Assembly: GCA_009692615.1 (NCBI GenBank)
Contig: SHYW01000017.1
Span: forward strand, 1-58,212
DNA length: 58,212 nt
Source: Deltaproteobacteria bacterium
GTDB taxonomy: Bacteria > Desulfobacterota > Binatia > UBA9968
Reading direction: 5' to 3'
Of this stretch, positions 17,271 to 26,975 are shown in pieces. Position numbers and translations under genes: made by a program. The notes beneath the pieces are model-generated. The model was not told the DNA's origin. It did not search any database and worked only from the letters and a program-made list of their open reading frames with translations. The first letter of the stretch is position 1. Each line of letters opens with the position of its first letter.

Positions 17271-18529
17271 TCAGCCCTCCGGAAAATCACGCAAGCATTG
17301 GTGCCGCCGAAGCCGAAGGAATTGGACAACGCGACTTTGATCGCCGCCTGGCGCGCGTGATTGGGAACATAATCGAGATCGCACACCGGGTCGGGGTTTT
17401 CGTAATTGATCGTCGGCGGCAACATGCCGTGATGCAGCGCCAAAGCGGAATAAACGCCTTCGACGGCGCCCGCCGCGCCGAGTAAATGACCGGTCATCGA
17501 TTTGGTCGAACTCACCGCCAACTTGGCCGCCGCCTCGCCGAACACCGTCTTGATCGCGGTGGTCTCGTTGGCATCGTTGTAAGCGGTCGAAGTGCCATGA
17601 GCGTTGATGTAATCGACATCGCTGGGCGCCAGGCCGGCGTCTTTGAGCGCCAAGCGCATGCAGCGCGCCGCACCCTCGCCTTCCGGCGCCGGCGCGGTCA
17701 TGTGATGAGCGTCGCCGTTGGCGCCGTAACCGATCACCTCGGCGTAAATCTTCGCGCCGCGCGCAAGCGCATGCTCGCGCTCTTCGAGAATTAAAATTCC
17801 CGAGCCCTCGCCGATGACGAAACCATCGCGCTCATTATCGAAGGGCCGGCTAGCGCGCTCGGGCTCGTCGTTGCGCGTCGACAGCGCTTTCATGGCGGCG
17901 AATCCACCGACGCCGAGCGGCGTGATCGCCGCTTCCGCGCCGCCGGCGATCACCGCGTCCTGCAAACCGTAACGAATCATGCGGTAGGACTCGCCGATCG
18001 CGTGGGTTCCCGACGCGCAGGCCGAGGTCGGCGTAAAGTTGACGCCCTTGGCGCCGTAGCGAATCGCCACATGGCCGGGCACGAGATTGGAAATCACTTT
18101 GGGAATGAAGAACGGCGAAATTTTCCGCGGCCCACCGGCCATCAAAGCTTCTTTGGTGACTTCGAGGGTGTCGAGACCGTTCATGCCGACGCCGATGATG
18201 ACGCCGACGTTCTCGGCGAACTCGCCTTCGATCTTGAGGCCGCTGTCATCCATCGCTTGGACGGTGGCGCCCAAGGCGAACTGAATGAAGCGATCCATTT
18301 TTTTGATCTCTTTGGTCTCGATGTAATCTTCCGCGTTGAAGTCGGCGACTTCGCCGGCGATGCGCGAGGCGAACGCCTCGGCGGCGAAATGGGTAATTTT
18401 TCGGATGCCCGAGCGGCCGGCCATCAAAGCCTGCCAATTTTTCTCGACGCCCGTACCTAATGGCGTAACCAGCCCGACGCCGGTCACCACCACTCTGCGT
18501 GGTTCAGTTGTGCTCACGTTCGTAACCAA
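17267..18529 (-). CDS. fabF: Beta-ketoacyl-ACP synthase II
   Basis: 420 residues; elongating condensing enzyme of fatty-acid synthesis. The Cys-His-His triad is visible in [12 protein letters not shown] (about 170), [12 protein letters not shown] (about 310) and [15 protein letters not shown] (about 345). The N-terminal [20 protein letters not shown] is typical. First gene of the fabF-fabH pair. Confidence 0.96.
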   Translation of the reverse strand: MVTNVSTTEPRRVVVTGVGLVTPLGTGVEKNWQALMAGRSGIRKITHFAAEAFASRIAGEVADFNAEDYIETKEIKKMDRFIQFALGATVQAMDDSGLKIEGEFAENVGVIIGVGMNGLDTLEVTKEALMAGGPRKISPFFIPKVISNLVPGHVAIRYGAKGVNFTPTSACASGTHAIGESYRMIRYGLQDAVIAGGAEAAITPLGVGGFAAMKALSTRNDEPERASRPFDNERDGFVIGEGSGILILEEREHALARGAKIYAEVIGYGANGDAHHMTAPAPEGEGAARCMRLALKDAGLAPSDVDYINAHGTSTAYNDANETTAIKTVFGEAAAKLAVSSTKSMTGHLLGAAGAVEGVYSALALHHGMLPPTINYENPDPVCDLDYVPNHARQAAIKVALSNSFGFGGTNACVIFRRAE

Positions 18530-18577
18530 TCTGTAATGAATTTTGTCGTTTAAAGATAAATGAGAGTTCTTGGACCG

Positions 18578-19621
18578 TCAATAGGACTGCAAGTTATTAT
18601 ATTGCTCATGGGTTTGACGAATGCGGCGCAGCAGCGGCTCAATGCGGCTGTCGGCCAATTTCAAATGTCCAGGCGCAGCCGGCGACGGCTCTGACATCGC
18701 ACCCAACACCGCCGCCACGGAATTTTTTAGCGCTCCCAAGTCGTAACCGCCTTCGAGCAAAAATGCGATGCGCCCGCCGGCGAGTTTTTGCGCCAGCGCC
18801 ACCAACCGCTCGGCCATCGCCGCGAAACCTTCTTCGCTAACGCCCATGCCGCCGAGGGGATCGTCGCGATGCGGATCGAAGCCGGCGGAAACCAAGATCC
18901 AATCCGGCGCGAAGCGCTCCACGGCGGGCGCGACGATGTCTTGAAACACCTGTAAATATTCTCGATCGGCGCAGCCGGCGGGAAGCGGAATGTTAATGGT
19001 GAAGCCTGCGCCTGCGCCCACGCCAACTTCATTCACCGCGCCGCTGCCGGGATAATAAGGATACTGATGGGTGGAAAGAAACAGCACCGACGGATCGCTG
19101 TAAAAAGCGTCCTGAGTGCCGTTGCCATGATGCACGTCCCAATCGACGATCATGACGCGCTTGGCGCCGTGGGTTCGGCGCAAATATTCGGCGCCGATCG
19201 CCATGGTGTTGAACAGACAAAAACCCATCGCCCGCTGACGCAGCGCGTGATGGCCCGGCGGCCGGACGAGGGCGAAACCGTTTTGCGCTTCCTTTGCGGC
19301 GATGGCATCGAGCAAACCCAAAAAGCCGCCCACCGCCAACAGCGCAACGCCGAAGGAATCGCGGCAGGTAATCGTATCGCCGTCGAGAGCGTAATGGTTG
19401 TGTTGCGCGGTGGCTTCGATCAGCCGGACAAAGTCGGCGCCGTGGGTCGCTTCGATGTCGGCGCGCCGCGCCGGATTGGGCGTCAGCAACTGAAATTTCG
19501 CCGGTTCCAATTCCGCCGCCAAATCGAGCAGCACTTTGACCCGCTCCGGCCGTTCGGGATGACCATCCCCCGGTTGGTGTTTGAGATATTCCCGATCGAC
19601 AACAACGGCAGTTTTTGCCAT
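18578..19621 (-). CDS. Histone-deacetylase-family (AcuC-like) deacetylase
   Basis: 347 residues of the class II HDAC/acetylpolyamine amidohydrolase fold. Active-site features: RPPGHHALRQRAMGFC (His pair, about 133), WDVHHGNGTQDAFY (Asp and His zinc ligands, about 170), SAGFDPHRDDPLGGM (third Asp ligand, about 250) and the LLEGGYDLGAL loop (about 290). Substrates of bacterial members include acetyl-lysine proteins and acetylated polyamines. An arginine decarboxylase nearby (21089) makes a polyamine link conceivable, but it is not co-transcribed. Confidence 0.92.
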   Translation of the reverse strand: MAKTAVVVDREYLKHQPGDGHPERPERVKVLLDLAAELEPAKFQLLTPNPARRADIEATHGADFVRLIEATAQHNHYALDGDTITCRDSFGVALLAVGGFLGLLDAIAAKEAQNGFALVRPPGHHALRQRAMGFCLFNTMAIGAEYLRRTHGAKRVMIVDWDVHHGNGTQDAFYSDPSVLFLSTHQYPYYPGSGAVNEVGVGAGAGFTINIPLPAGCADREYLQVFQDIVAPAVERFAPDWILVSAGFDPHRDDPLGGMGVSEEGFAAMAERLVALAQKLAGGRIAFLLEGGYDLGALKNSVAAVLGAMSEPSPAAPGHLKLADSRIEPLLRRIRQTHEQYNNLQSY

Positions 19622-19706
19622 GCGTCGAGCCTAACACCTACGCGCCAACCCTGCAAAGCGCCAAGCCAAACTTGCGAAGGCGGATGAAATCGCTTAGGTT
19701 AATTTT

Positions 19707-20027
19707 ATGTTTGGTATCGGCATGTCGGAATTGATTTTGATCTTGGGCCTAGCACTGATCGTGCTCGGACCGAAGAAGCTGCCGGAGCTCGCCAAGACTT
19801 TGGGCAAAGGTCTGGCGGAATTTCGCCGTGCCACCGATGATCTCAAAGATGAATTTCGCAAGATCGAGCATGAAGTCGAAGACCCGGCCACCGCCGCCAT
19901 GCTCAGCGACGACCCGTCGTTGGATCCGGCGAATGCGGCCAATCCTACGACTCCAACCAACCCGCCAGAAAAGCCGGTGGAAGTTGCCGCCGTCGATCCA
20001 GCGCTCCAAAACCCAGAAAAAAAGTGA
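19707..20027 (+). CDS. tatB: Sec-independent translocase, TatA/TatB family
   Basis: 106 residues. One N-terminal transmembrane helix (MFGIGMSELILILGLALIVL) is followed by the GPKKLPELAKTLGKGLAEFR amphipathic helix and a long Pro-rich acidic tail. The FGIGMSEL start and acidic coiled segment favour TatB over TatA, though bifunctional forms exist. The stop overlaps the tatC GTG start (GTGA), so the pair is translationally coupled. At least one protein in this window, the binding protein at 54886, has a twin-arginine signal. Confidence 0.85.
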   Translation: MFGIGMSELILILGLALIVLGPKKLPELAKTLGKGLAEFRRATDDLKDEFRKIEHEVEDPATAAMLSDDPSLDPANAANPTTPTNPPEKPVEVAAVDPALQNPEKK

Positions 20028-20797
20028 CCAGCGATCCAGCAAGCGGGCAAGCGGGCGATGTCCAGATGCCCTTCACCTCGCATCTGGCCGAGCTGCGCAA
20101 CCGTCTGGTCAAGAGCACCGTCGCCGTCGGCGCGGCGTTTTTTGTCTGCTACGCCTACGTCGACAACCTATTCGCGATCCTAGCCGCGCCGCTGCGGCGG
20201 ATTCAAGTTCAAGGGTTGATGTTGATCGGCACCGCGGTCACCGAAGCGTTTTTCACCAAAATGAAAATCGCTTTCATCGCCGCACTGATCGTCACCTCAC
20301 CGGTCTTGCTCTGGCAGCTCTGGCAATTCGTCGCCCCCGGACTCTACGAACATGAAAAACGCCACAGCCGGAGCTTCGTGATCGTCGGCTCGCTGTTCTT
20401 TTTCAGCGGCGCGGCGTTTTGCTACCAGATCGTCATTCAACAGAGTTTGGGCTTCCTACTGCACCGCTACGAAGCGATCCACATCCAGCCGATGCTGCAA
20501 GTGGGCGACTACCTGTCTCTCGTGTCGCGAATGGTACTCGCCTTCGGCGTCATGTTCGAACTGCCGGTGTTGGCGTTCTTTCTCGCCCGGGTCGGACTGA
20601 TCGACCACCGGTTTTTAATTCGCCACGTCCGCTACGCGGTCATCCTCATCGCCCTGCTCGCGGCAATCTTGACGCCGCCGGATTTAATTTCACAAATACT
20701 TTTTATCATACCGCTGAGCCTGCTCTACTTGCTCAGCATCGCCGTGGCCTACGCCGCGCGCTTTCAGATGAACCGGCGCCAACGCGCCGCGGAATAA
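20024..20797 (+). CDS. tatC: Twin-arginine translocase subunit TatC
   Basis: 257 residues with six hydrophobic segments. The conserved N-terminal FTSHLAELRNRLVKS, the LWQLWQFVAPGLYEHEKRH loop (about 90) and FELPVLAFFLARVGLI (about 180) are diagnostic. GTG start at 20024 overlaps the tatB stop. Receptor for folded proteins with RR signals in the inner membrane. Confidence 0.95.
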   Translation: MTSDPASGQAGDVQMPFTSHLAELRNRLVKSTVAVGAAFFVCYAYVDNLFAILAAPLRRIQVQGLMLIGTAVTEAFFTKMKIAFIAALIVTSPVLLWQLWQFVAPGLYEHEKRHSRSFVIVGSLFFFSGAAFCYQIVIQQSLGFLLHRYEAIHIQPMLQVGDYLSLVSRMVLAFGVMFELPVLAFFLARVGLIDHRFLIRHVRYAVILIALLAAILTPPDLISQILFIIPLSLLYLLSIAVAYAARFQMNRRQRAAE

Positions 20798-20824
20798 TTC
20801 CGAATTCAACAATCAAGTATCACC

Positions 20825-20999
20825 GGCAAGGGGCAAGCCCGGAGCAGTGAAGCCACCGAGCCGTGAATTGACAAAGCCCAATTTCAAGCGAAGCGCGAAA
20901 TGATCGACTCACTACAGAACCAGCAGCTTGCACCATCGTTCATGGAGCGCTTAGAGGCAGAGCCCCATTGGCTTCACTGCGCAGGGCTTGCCCCTTGCC
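20825..20999. repeat. Long-armed inverted repeat, MITE-like
   Basis: A 31-bp arm at 20825-20855 (GGCAAGGGGCAAGCCC then CAGTGAAGCCA) recurs inverted at 20969-20999 with about 27 of 31 positions matching. The 113-bp interior codes for nothing I can recognise. It lies between tatC and the arginine decarboxylase gene, which converge here. Confidence 0.7.
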
Positions 21000-21032
21000 G
21001 CACAGCGCACTTTCAATTGTAGAATCCGGAGC

Positions 21033-21067
21033 AAAAAAAAGCCGGCCCCTTTCGCACAGGACCGGCT
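21033..21067 (-). terminator. Intrinsic terminator of the arginine decarboxylase gene
   Basis: On the minus strand AGCCGGTCC, a short loop and GGGGCCGGCT are followed directly by an unbroken run of eight T. It lies 22 bp past the stop of the gene at 21089. Confidence 0.85.
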
Positions 21068-21088
21068 CGATTTAAAATTTAATCGCGC

Positions 21089-21640
21089 TTAATTATCGTC
21101 GTTGATAAAAGCGCAGGCGGCGAACACCGTGGTCCATAGACCGTCCTTGTTGCCGATGGCGGATTGGGTGATGTTGGAGGTGCGAACGATTTTTTCGGAC
21201 ATTTTGAAAAGCTGCTCGCGCTCGTCCCACGCGGTGTCGGGATTGAACTCGATGCCCAAGGTCGTCGCCAACATGCTGGCGGCGAGATCTTCGGCGTAAT
21301 CGCCGGCTTTCTCGTCGGTCTCGCCGAAGGAATGGTGCTCGGAGAGATAACCGTACTGGCTTTCGTCGGAGGGAATCGCCACGCCCACCGACGCGGCGAC
21401 CAAGCGGTTGGGCTCGTTGGTGCTCTCGCGGTCATAGACGCTGAAGACCACTTCGCCGGGACGGAGAAGTTTAGTGCCCTCTTCCTTTGACAGCCGCTTG
21501 CAATAAGGTGGAAAGATGCTCGACACCAACACTAAGTTGCAATAAGCCAGTCCCGCTTGCCGCAACGCCAACTCGAAGGACGCCAACTTTTCCTTGTGGA
21601 TGCCGACACCTTTGGTAAAAAAACATTTCTTCGGAATCAT
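21089..21640 (-). CDS. Pyruvoyl-dependent arginine decarboxylase
   Basis: 183 residues. The [12 protein letters not shown] segment near residue 40 holds the Ser-Ser self-cleavage site that creates the pyruvoyl cofactor in PvlArgDC enzymes. The region following ([20 protein letters not shown] near 82) and the [16 protein letters not shown] helix fit the family. It converts arginine to agmatine without PLP, feeding polyamine synthesis. This enzyme type is uncommon in bacteria compared with SpeA. It appears monocistronic with its own terminator. Confidence 0.88.
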   Translation of the reverse strand: MIPKKCFFTKGVGIHKEKLASFELALRQAGLAYCNLVLVSSIFPPYCKRLSKEEGTKLLRPGEVVFSVYDRESTNEPNRLVAASVGVAIPSDESQYGYLSEHHSFGETDEKAGDYAEDLAASMLATTLGIEFNPDTAWDEREQLFKMSEKIVRTSNITQSAIGNKDGLWTTVFAACAFINDDN

Positions 21641-21712
21641 GGTTCGATGCTATAACATTAATGAAGAGAACTGACAACAAATTCCCGGCAAAATTAAATC
21701 GCCGCGGGCAAA

Positions 21713-22216
21713 TTATTCGACGATCACCAACACCGTGCCGCCCTCCACCGTGTCGCCGGCTTTGACTTTGATCTCTTTAATCTCGCCGGCGATCGGGCTA
21801 TGCACTTCGTTTTCCATCTTCATCGCTTCGACGATCACCAACCCCTGGCCCTTTTCCACTTGATCGCCTTCACCGACCAGCACGGCGATAACTTTGCCGG
21901 GCATGGGCACCGAGACTTTCTGCCGGCCTTGCAGCTGCGACGCGGCCTGGCTGCCGCCGACTCGCAAACGGCGCTCGTCGACTAAATTGATGTGATAACT
22001 GCGGCCGTCGACCAAGACGCGATACTCGTCGTCGGTGTTATCGACTTCGATTTCGAAGGAGCGGTTGTCGACGATCAGCGAATAGTTGGTGCGGCCGGTC
22101 TTTTTACCGTCGACGAGAAATTCATTGCCGTCCACCGAGACCCGATAAACCGACTTGCCGGTCTCCTCGATCTCGACGGAATAACTTTGCTCGCCCAGTT
22201 TGCCGATGAATGCCAT
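21713..22216 (-). CDS. Biotin carboxyl carrier protein of acyl-CoA carboxylase
   Basis: 167 residues. The C-terminal biotinyl domain has the classic VEAMKMENEV motif with Lys at about 133, within a lipoyl-type fold (VPMPGKVIAVLVGEGD to AGDTVEGGTVLVIVE). The N-terminal half has the beta-rich docking segment seen in propionyl/acetyl-CoA carboxylase carriers. It is 47 bp downstream of the biotin carboxylase gene in the order carboxyltransferase, biotin carboxylase, carrier. Confidence 0.93.
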   Translation of the reverse strand: MAFIGKLGEQSYSVEIEETGKSVYRVSVDGNEFLVDGKKTGRTNYSLIVDNRSFEIEVDNTDDEYRVLVDGRSYHINLVDERRLRVGGSQAASQLQGRQKVSVPMPGKVIAVLVGEGDQVEKGQGLVIVEAMKMENEVHSPIAGEIKEIKVKAGDTVEGGTVLVIVE

Positions 22217-22263
22217 AAGTAAATTAGCCGACTTGTTGTCGCACGCCCACGAACACGATCACG

Positions 22264-23799
22264 TTACGATCGCCCCCACCCGCCGCGCGACGCGTTGCGG
22301 CGCAAGCCGCTGCGCTTACCTTGCTCACGCCACTTCGACGGTTCCGCGGCGCCCTTGGCGAGCAAGCCCAAAGTCCGCTCATGTTCGCCATGCAGCGCGG
22401 CGATGGCGGCTGAAGCCAAGGCGATCTCTTTGTGCGGCAGCACTTCTTCGTTGGCCGAGCCGTGGTACTCTTCGTCGATGAAGCCGGTGTTGATGTTGCC
22501 CGACATGAAGCGCGGATGGCGCAGTATCCATTGATGAAACGAAATATTGGTTTTGATGCCGCGCACCTGATACTCGCGCAGCGCCCGGCGCATGCGCAGG
22601 ATCGCTTCGATGCGGTTCTCGCCCCAGGCGATCAGTTTGGCGATCATCGGATCGTAATAGATCGACACCTCGGCGCCTTCGTAAACCCCGTTGTCGTTGC
22701 GCAAGCCTAAACCTTCCGGCAAACGCAGCCCTTCGATTTTGCCCGGACAGGGCATGAAGTCGCGCTCAGGATCTTCAGCGTAAATCCGGCACTCGATGGC
22801 ATGGCCGGTTTGGGTGATATGGCGCTGGCGCCACGGCAAGTAACCGCCGGCGGCCACTTCGATCTGGGCTTTGACCAAATCGATGCCGACCACCCGCTCG
22901 GTGACCGCGTGCTCGACCTGCAAGCGCGTGTTCATTTCGAGAAAATAAAAATTTTGCTCTTGGTCGAGGAGAAACTCCAGCGTTCCAGCCCCGACGTAAC
23001 CCACCGCGCGCGCACCCTGGATGGCGATGCGCCCCAAGCGCCGGCGCGTGCGGTCTTCCAATCCCGGCGCCGGCGACTCTTCGATGACTTTCTGATGGCG
23101 CCGCTGGATCGAACACTCGCGATCGTAAAGATGGATCACCCGGCCGTACTTGTCGGCGAGAATCTGCATCTCGACATGGCGCGGCTTTTCAATAAATTTT
23201 TCGACGTACAAACGGGCGTCGCCAAACGACGACGACGCTTCGGAGCCGACCGCGCGATAGGCGGACGACAGTTCGCGGCGCGAGCGCACCAAACGCAACC
23301 CCTTGCCGCCGCCGCCGGCCACCGCTTTGAGCATGCACGGATAACCGATCGACTCCATGGTTTCTAAAACTTCTTGCTCGGAAGTGAGAATGCCGTCCGA
23401 ACCGGGCACCACCGGCACGCCGGCGGCTTTCATGATCTGGCGCGCTTTTACTTTATCGCCCATTTTGTCGATGACGTCGGGCGGCGGCCCAATGAAGACG
23501 ATGCCTTCGTCTTTGCAGCGCTGGGCGAAGGCCGCGTTCTCGGCGAGAAATCCGTAGCCCGGATGGACCGCTTCGGCGCCGCTTTTTTTGCACACGTCGA
23601 TGATCCGGTCGATGACCAGATAACTCTGCGCCGACGGCGCCGGCCCGATGGGATAGGCGTAGTCGCAATATTTGACATGCAGCGATTCGCGGTCCGCTTC
23701 GGAATAAACCGCCACGGTCTCGATGTCGAGCTCCCGGCATGCGCGCGCGATGCGCACGGCGATCTCACTGCGGTTGGCGATCAGGATGCGTTTAAACAT
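22264..23799 (-). CDS. Biotin carboxylase subunit of acyl-CoA carboxylase
   Basis: 511 residues. ATP-grasp enzyme that carboxylates biotin. Start placed at MFKRILIANRSEIAVRIARA, the family N-terminus. Visible: HPGYGFLAENAAFAQRC (about 75), AGGGGKGLRLVRS (about 163), the EMNTRLQVEHAVTE active-site segment (about 287) and the C-terminal YDPMIAKLIAWGENR (about 390). The last 40 or so residues extend past the usual end and are Arg/Ser-rich. It belongs to the carboxylase operon. The AccC of acetyl-CoA carboxylase is the alternative name, but the PccB-type partner argues for propionyl-type. Confidence 0.93.
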   Translation of the reverse strand: MFKRILIANRSEIAVRIARACRELDIETVAVYSEADRESLHVKYCDYAYPIGPAPSAQSYLVIDRIIDVCKKSGAEAVHPGYGFLAENAAFAQRCKDEGIVFIGPPPDVIDKMGDKVKARQIMKAAGVPVVPGSDGILTSEQEVLETMESIGYPCMLKAVAGGGGKGLRLVRSRRELSSAYRAVGSEASSSFGDARLYVEKFIEKPRHVEMQILADKYGRVIHLYDRECSIQRRHQKVIEESPAPGLEDRTRRRLGRIAIQGARAVGYVGAGTLEFLLDQEQNFYFLEMNTRLQVEHAVTERVVGIDLVKAQIEVAAGGYLPWRQRHITQTGHAIECRIYAEDPERDFMPCPGKIEGLRLPEGLGLRNDNGVYEGAEVSIYYDPMIAKLIAWGENRIEAILRMRRALREYQVRGIKTNISFHQWILRHPRFMSGNINTGFIDEEYHGSANEEVLPHKEIALASAAIAALHGEHERTLGLLAKGAAEPSKWREQGKRSGLRRNASRGGWGRS

Positions 23800-23807
23800 T
23801 GGGGATG

Positions 23808-23895
23808 GCAGCAGGCAATAGCCAATAGGCAACAGTAAAACCGCAACCGTCGGATGAATTCCGACTATTGCCTAATGCCTGGTGCCTATTGCCTT
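23808..23895. repeat. TGCCTATTGCC-word inverted repeat
   Basis: The left arm (GGCAATAGCCAATAGGCAAC) and right arm (TATTGCCTAATGCC, then TGCCTATTGCC) are imperfect complements built from a GGCAATA word. It fills the gap between the carboxyltransferase stop and the biotin carboxylase start within one operon. Confidence 0.65.
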
Positions 23896-23897
23896 CT

Positions 23898-25448
23898 TCA
23901 GAGTGGAATATTCCCATGCTTCTTGGGTGGATTATAATCTTGCTTGTTCTTCAACATTTCCAAGGCGCGGATCAAAGTCGGGCGCGTCTCTTCGGGATAA
24001 ATGATCGCATCGATATAACCCGACTCCGCCGCCTTGAACGGGTTGGCAAAGGTTTCGCGATAGTTGTTGACCATTTCGTCGCGCGCCTTGGCCGGATCGG
24101 CGGCTTTTTGAATCGCGTCGCGAAAGACGATGTTAATCGCGCCCTCCGGACCCATGACCGCGATCTCAGCGGTGGGATAGGCCAGGTTGACGTCGCCGCG
24201 CAAATGTTTGCTCGCCATCACGATGTAGCCGCCGCCGTAGGCCTTGCGCGTAACGATGGTCACTTTCGGCACCGTCGCTTCGGCGTAGGCGTAAAGCAGC
24301 TTGGCGCCGTGACGGATGATGCCGTGATATTCCTGCTCGGTGCCGGGAAGAAAACCCGGCACGTCGACAAACGTGACGATGGGAATGTTGAAGCAGTCGC
24401 AGAAGCGAATGAAGCGCGCCGCTTTCACCGACGCATTGATGTCCAAACAGCCCGCCAAATTGGCCGGCTGATTGGCGACGATGCCGACGCTCCGGCCGCC
24501 AAGATGGGCGAAGCCGATCAGAATGTTGAGGGCAAATGCATGCTGCACTTCGTAGAAGTAACCTTCATCGACCACCGCGCTGATCAGTTCCTTCATGTCG
24601 TAGGGCCGATGCGGATTGTCGGGAATCAAATCTTTCAAATGCTTATCGCGCCGCAGGGGATCGTCGCTGGTCGGGCGAAACGGCGGATCTTCTTGGTTGT
24701 TGCTCGGCAGGAAGCCGATCAATTCGCGAATCATCAGCAAACATTCTTTTTCCGTGTTGGCGATGAAGTGCGCCACGCCGCTCTTGCCCGCGTGGGTTTC
24801 CGCGCCGCCTAGCGCTTCTTTGGTCACGTCTTCATGGGTCACGGTCTTGATCACTTCCGGACCGGTGATGAACATGTAGCTGTTGGTCTTGATCATGAAG
24901 ATGAAATCGGTGATCGCCGGCGAATAAACGGCGCCGCCGGCGCAGGGCCCCATGATCGCGGTGATTTGCGGCACCACGCCCGACGCCATCACGTTGCGCT
25001 GAAAAATATCGCCGTAGCCCGACAAACTGTCGACGCCCTCTTGAATGCGCGCGCCGCCCGAATCGTTGATGCCGATGACCGGCGCGCCGGCCTTCATCGC
25101 CATGTCGAGCACTTTACAAATTTTATCCGCGACGACGCGGCTCAAGCTGCCGCCGAACACGGTGAAGTCTTGGGAGTAAACGTAAACCAAACGGCCGTCG
25201 ATGGCGCCGAAACCGGTCACCACCGCGTCGCCGATAAATTTTTGTTTGTCGAGACCGAAGTCGGTGCTGTGATGGGTGCGCAAACGGTCGATCTCGACGA
25301 AACTGCCGCTGTCGAGCAAAATGTCGAGCCGCTCGCGGGCCAAAAGTTTTCCCTGCTCATGTTGCTTGCGGGCGCGTTCCGCGCCGCCGCCCGCTTCGGC
25401 TTTCTGATTGAGTTCGCTGAGTTTGTCGAGATTGTTGGTCGTGGTCAT
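23898..25448 (-). CDS. Acyl-CoA carboxylase carboxyltransferase subunit (PccB-like)
   Basis: 516 residues with both crotonase-like halves. Diagnostic segments: GGARIQEGVDSLSGYGDIF (about 120), ITAIMGPCAGGAVYSPAITD (about 150), VDVPGFLPGTEQEYHGIIRH (about 363) and TRKAYGGGYIVMASKHL (about 400). It transfers CO2 from biotin to propionyl-, acetyl- or methylcrotonyl-CoA; length and motifs fit the propionyl/methylmalonyl type best. First gene of the operon, with AAGGA before the ATG. Confidence 0.94.
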   Translation of the reverse strand: MTTTNNLDKLSELNQKAEAGGGAERARKQHEQGKLLARERLDILLDSGSFVEIDRLRTHHSTDFGLDKQKFIGDAVVTGFGAIDGRLVYVYSQDFTVFGGSLSRVVADKICKVLDMAMKAGAPVIGINDSGGARIQEGVDSLSGYGDIFQRNVMASGVVPQITAIMGPCAGGAVYSPAITDFIFMIKTNSYMFITGPEVIKTVTHEDVTKEALGGAETHAGKSGVAHFIANTEKECLLMIRELIGFLPSNNQEDPPFRPTSDDPLRRDKHLKDLIPDNPHRPYDMKELISAVVDEGYFYEVQHAFALNILIGFAHLGGRSVGIVANQPANLAGCLDINASVKAARFIRFCDCFNIPIVTFVDVPGFLPGTEQEYHGIIRHGAKLLYAYAEATVPKVTIVTRKAYGGGYIVMASKHLRGDVNLAYPTAEIAVMGPEGAINIVFRDAIQKAADPAKARDEMVNNYRETFANPFKAAESGYIDAIIYPEETRPTLIRALEMLKNKQDYNPPKKHGNIPL

Positions 25449-25638
25449 GAAGAGAATTTCCTTAGCGGCGAAATCGCCGCCATTCCGTGAGCGAGTGTGG
25501 CGATCATAACAAAAGTCGCTAGTGTGTCAACCGAATCCGCTGCTTTTACAGCGCAGAAATCGCCTTGCAGTTCGCCAGTGGAATTGTTAGCGTGAAAATT
25601 CTTCAGAGCAAAAATCTAATTTTCTCCAAGGGCCAGCG

Positions 25639-26829
25639 ATGTTTGAAATCAAAGCAAGCAAACAAACGATGACTAAGCCAGCCGCGGCGCCGAAACTCGA
25701 TCTCAAACCGACCCAAGCGATCTTGCTCTACGCCGCCAGCGAAGGCGACGCCAACATGCTCTACGCCGCCGGCTTTTTCGTGCCCGATCCGTTTATTTTT
25801 TTCCAGCACAAGAAAATCAAACATATCGTCATGAGCGACTTGGAGATCGACCGCGCCAAGAAACAGGCCAAGGCCGATCGCGTGCTGTCGCTGTCGCTCT
25901 ATCAACGCAAACTGCGCAAGCTCGGCAAAGCGCCGGGCATTATCGAAATACTGGATCTGCTGTTTCGCGAACGCGGCATCCGCGCGCTGATCGTGCCGGC
26001 GAACTTTTCGGTGCTGATCGCCGATCAGTTGCGCGCCAAAGGCTTTAGCGTGCAAGTGAAACGCGATCCGTTCTGGCCCAATCGCGAAACTAAGAATAAT
26101 CTGGAAGTAAAGCAGATCACCGAATCGTTGCGCATCGCCAAGCTCGGCCTCGAAGCCGGCATCCGCATGCTCAAGCGCACGACCACCAAAAAAGACGGAT
26201 ATCTCTATCTCAACGGCACGCGCTTGACATCGGAGATGCTCAAGACCGCGGTCAACACGACGATCATGGCCCAGGGCTGGCTGCCGAGCCACACGATTAT
26301 TTCATCTGGCAATCAGTGCGTCGATCCGCACAACGAAGGCAGCGGACCGGTGAAAGCCAACACGTCGATCATCTTCGACATCTTTCCGCGCTCGCAGCAC
26401 AATGGTTATTTCGGCGACCTGAGCCGCACGTTGGTGCGCGGCAGGGCTTCGGAAAAGTTGAAAGCGATTTACGCCACCGTCCAAGCCGGACAAGAAATCG
26501 GCTACCGGCAAATCCGCGACGGCGTCAATGGCAAGGACGTGCATCAAAATATATTAGACATGTTCGCCGCCCGCGGCTTTCCGACGGGTAGAATCAACGG
26601 CCGCATGCAAGGCTTCTTTCACGGCACCGGCCATGGTCTGGGCTTGGACATCCACGAGCCGCCGCGCATCGCGCCCATCGACGCGATCTTAAAAACCGGC
26701 CACGTCGTCACCGTCGAACCTGGGCTTTACTATATCGGCGTGGGCGGCGTGCGACTCGAAGACGTGGTCGTGGTGACCGCCAAAGGCAATCGCAACCTAA
26801 CCAACTGCCCGCAGTTTCTCGAAATCTAA
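25639..26829 (+). CDS. M24-family metallopeptidase (Xaa-Pro peptidase-like)
   Basis: 396 residues with a creatinase-type N-domain and a pita-bread C-domain. All five metal ligands can be seen: Asp in SIIFDIFPRS (about 250), Asp in GDLSRTLVRG (about 263), His in FHGTGHGLGLDIHE (about 335), Glu in HVVTVEPGLYY (about 360) and Glu in VRLEDVVVVT (about 375). The family cleaves N-terminal residues before proline, but creatinase-like members exist. No signal peptide. It is read away from the carboxylase operon and stands alone. Confidence 0.9.
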   Translation: MFEIKASKQTMTKPAAAPKLDLKPTQAILLYAASEGDANMLYAAGFFVPDPFIFFQHKKIKHIVMSDLEIDRAKKQAKADRVLSLSLYQRKLRKLGKAPGIIEILDLLFRERGIRALIVPANFSVLIADQLRAKGFSVQVKRDPFWPNRETKNNLEVKQITESLRIAKLGLEAGIRMLKRTTTKKDGYLYLNGTRLTSEMLKTAVNTTIMAQGWLPSHTIISSGNQCVDPHNEGSGPVKANTSIIFDIFPRSQHNGYFGDLSRTLVRGRASEKLKAIYATVQAGQEIGYRQIRDGVNGKDVHQNILDMFAARGFPTGRINGRMQGFFHGTGHGLGLDIHEPPRIAPIDAILKTGHVVTVEPGLYYIGVGGVRLEDVVVVTAKGNRNLTNCPQFLEI

Positions 26830-26841
26830 GTCGTTCTCGCA

Positions 26842-26965
26842 GGGTGCTGAAAAACATGGAGCATGCTTCGACGAACTCGGCATGAACGGATTTACTTCAA
26901 TCATTACGAAACCAATCTCCGTTCGTCCTGAGCCTGTCGAAGGACTCCGAAAGAGTTTTTCAGGA
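26842..26965. repeat. CGTCCTGAGC-CTGTCGAAGGACT dispersed inverted repeat
   Basis: GTGCTGAAAAAC and GCATGCTTCGACGAACTCGG on the left are matched by CGTCCTGAGCCTGTCGAAGG and GAGTTTTTCAGGAACC on the right, giving a long imperfect hairpin. Related halves occur at 33966-34035 and 11950-11975. I recall this word from many environmental genomes. It directly precedes the HEAT-repeat gene start. Confidence 0.65.
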
Positions 26966-26975
26966 ACCTGCTAGA

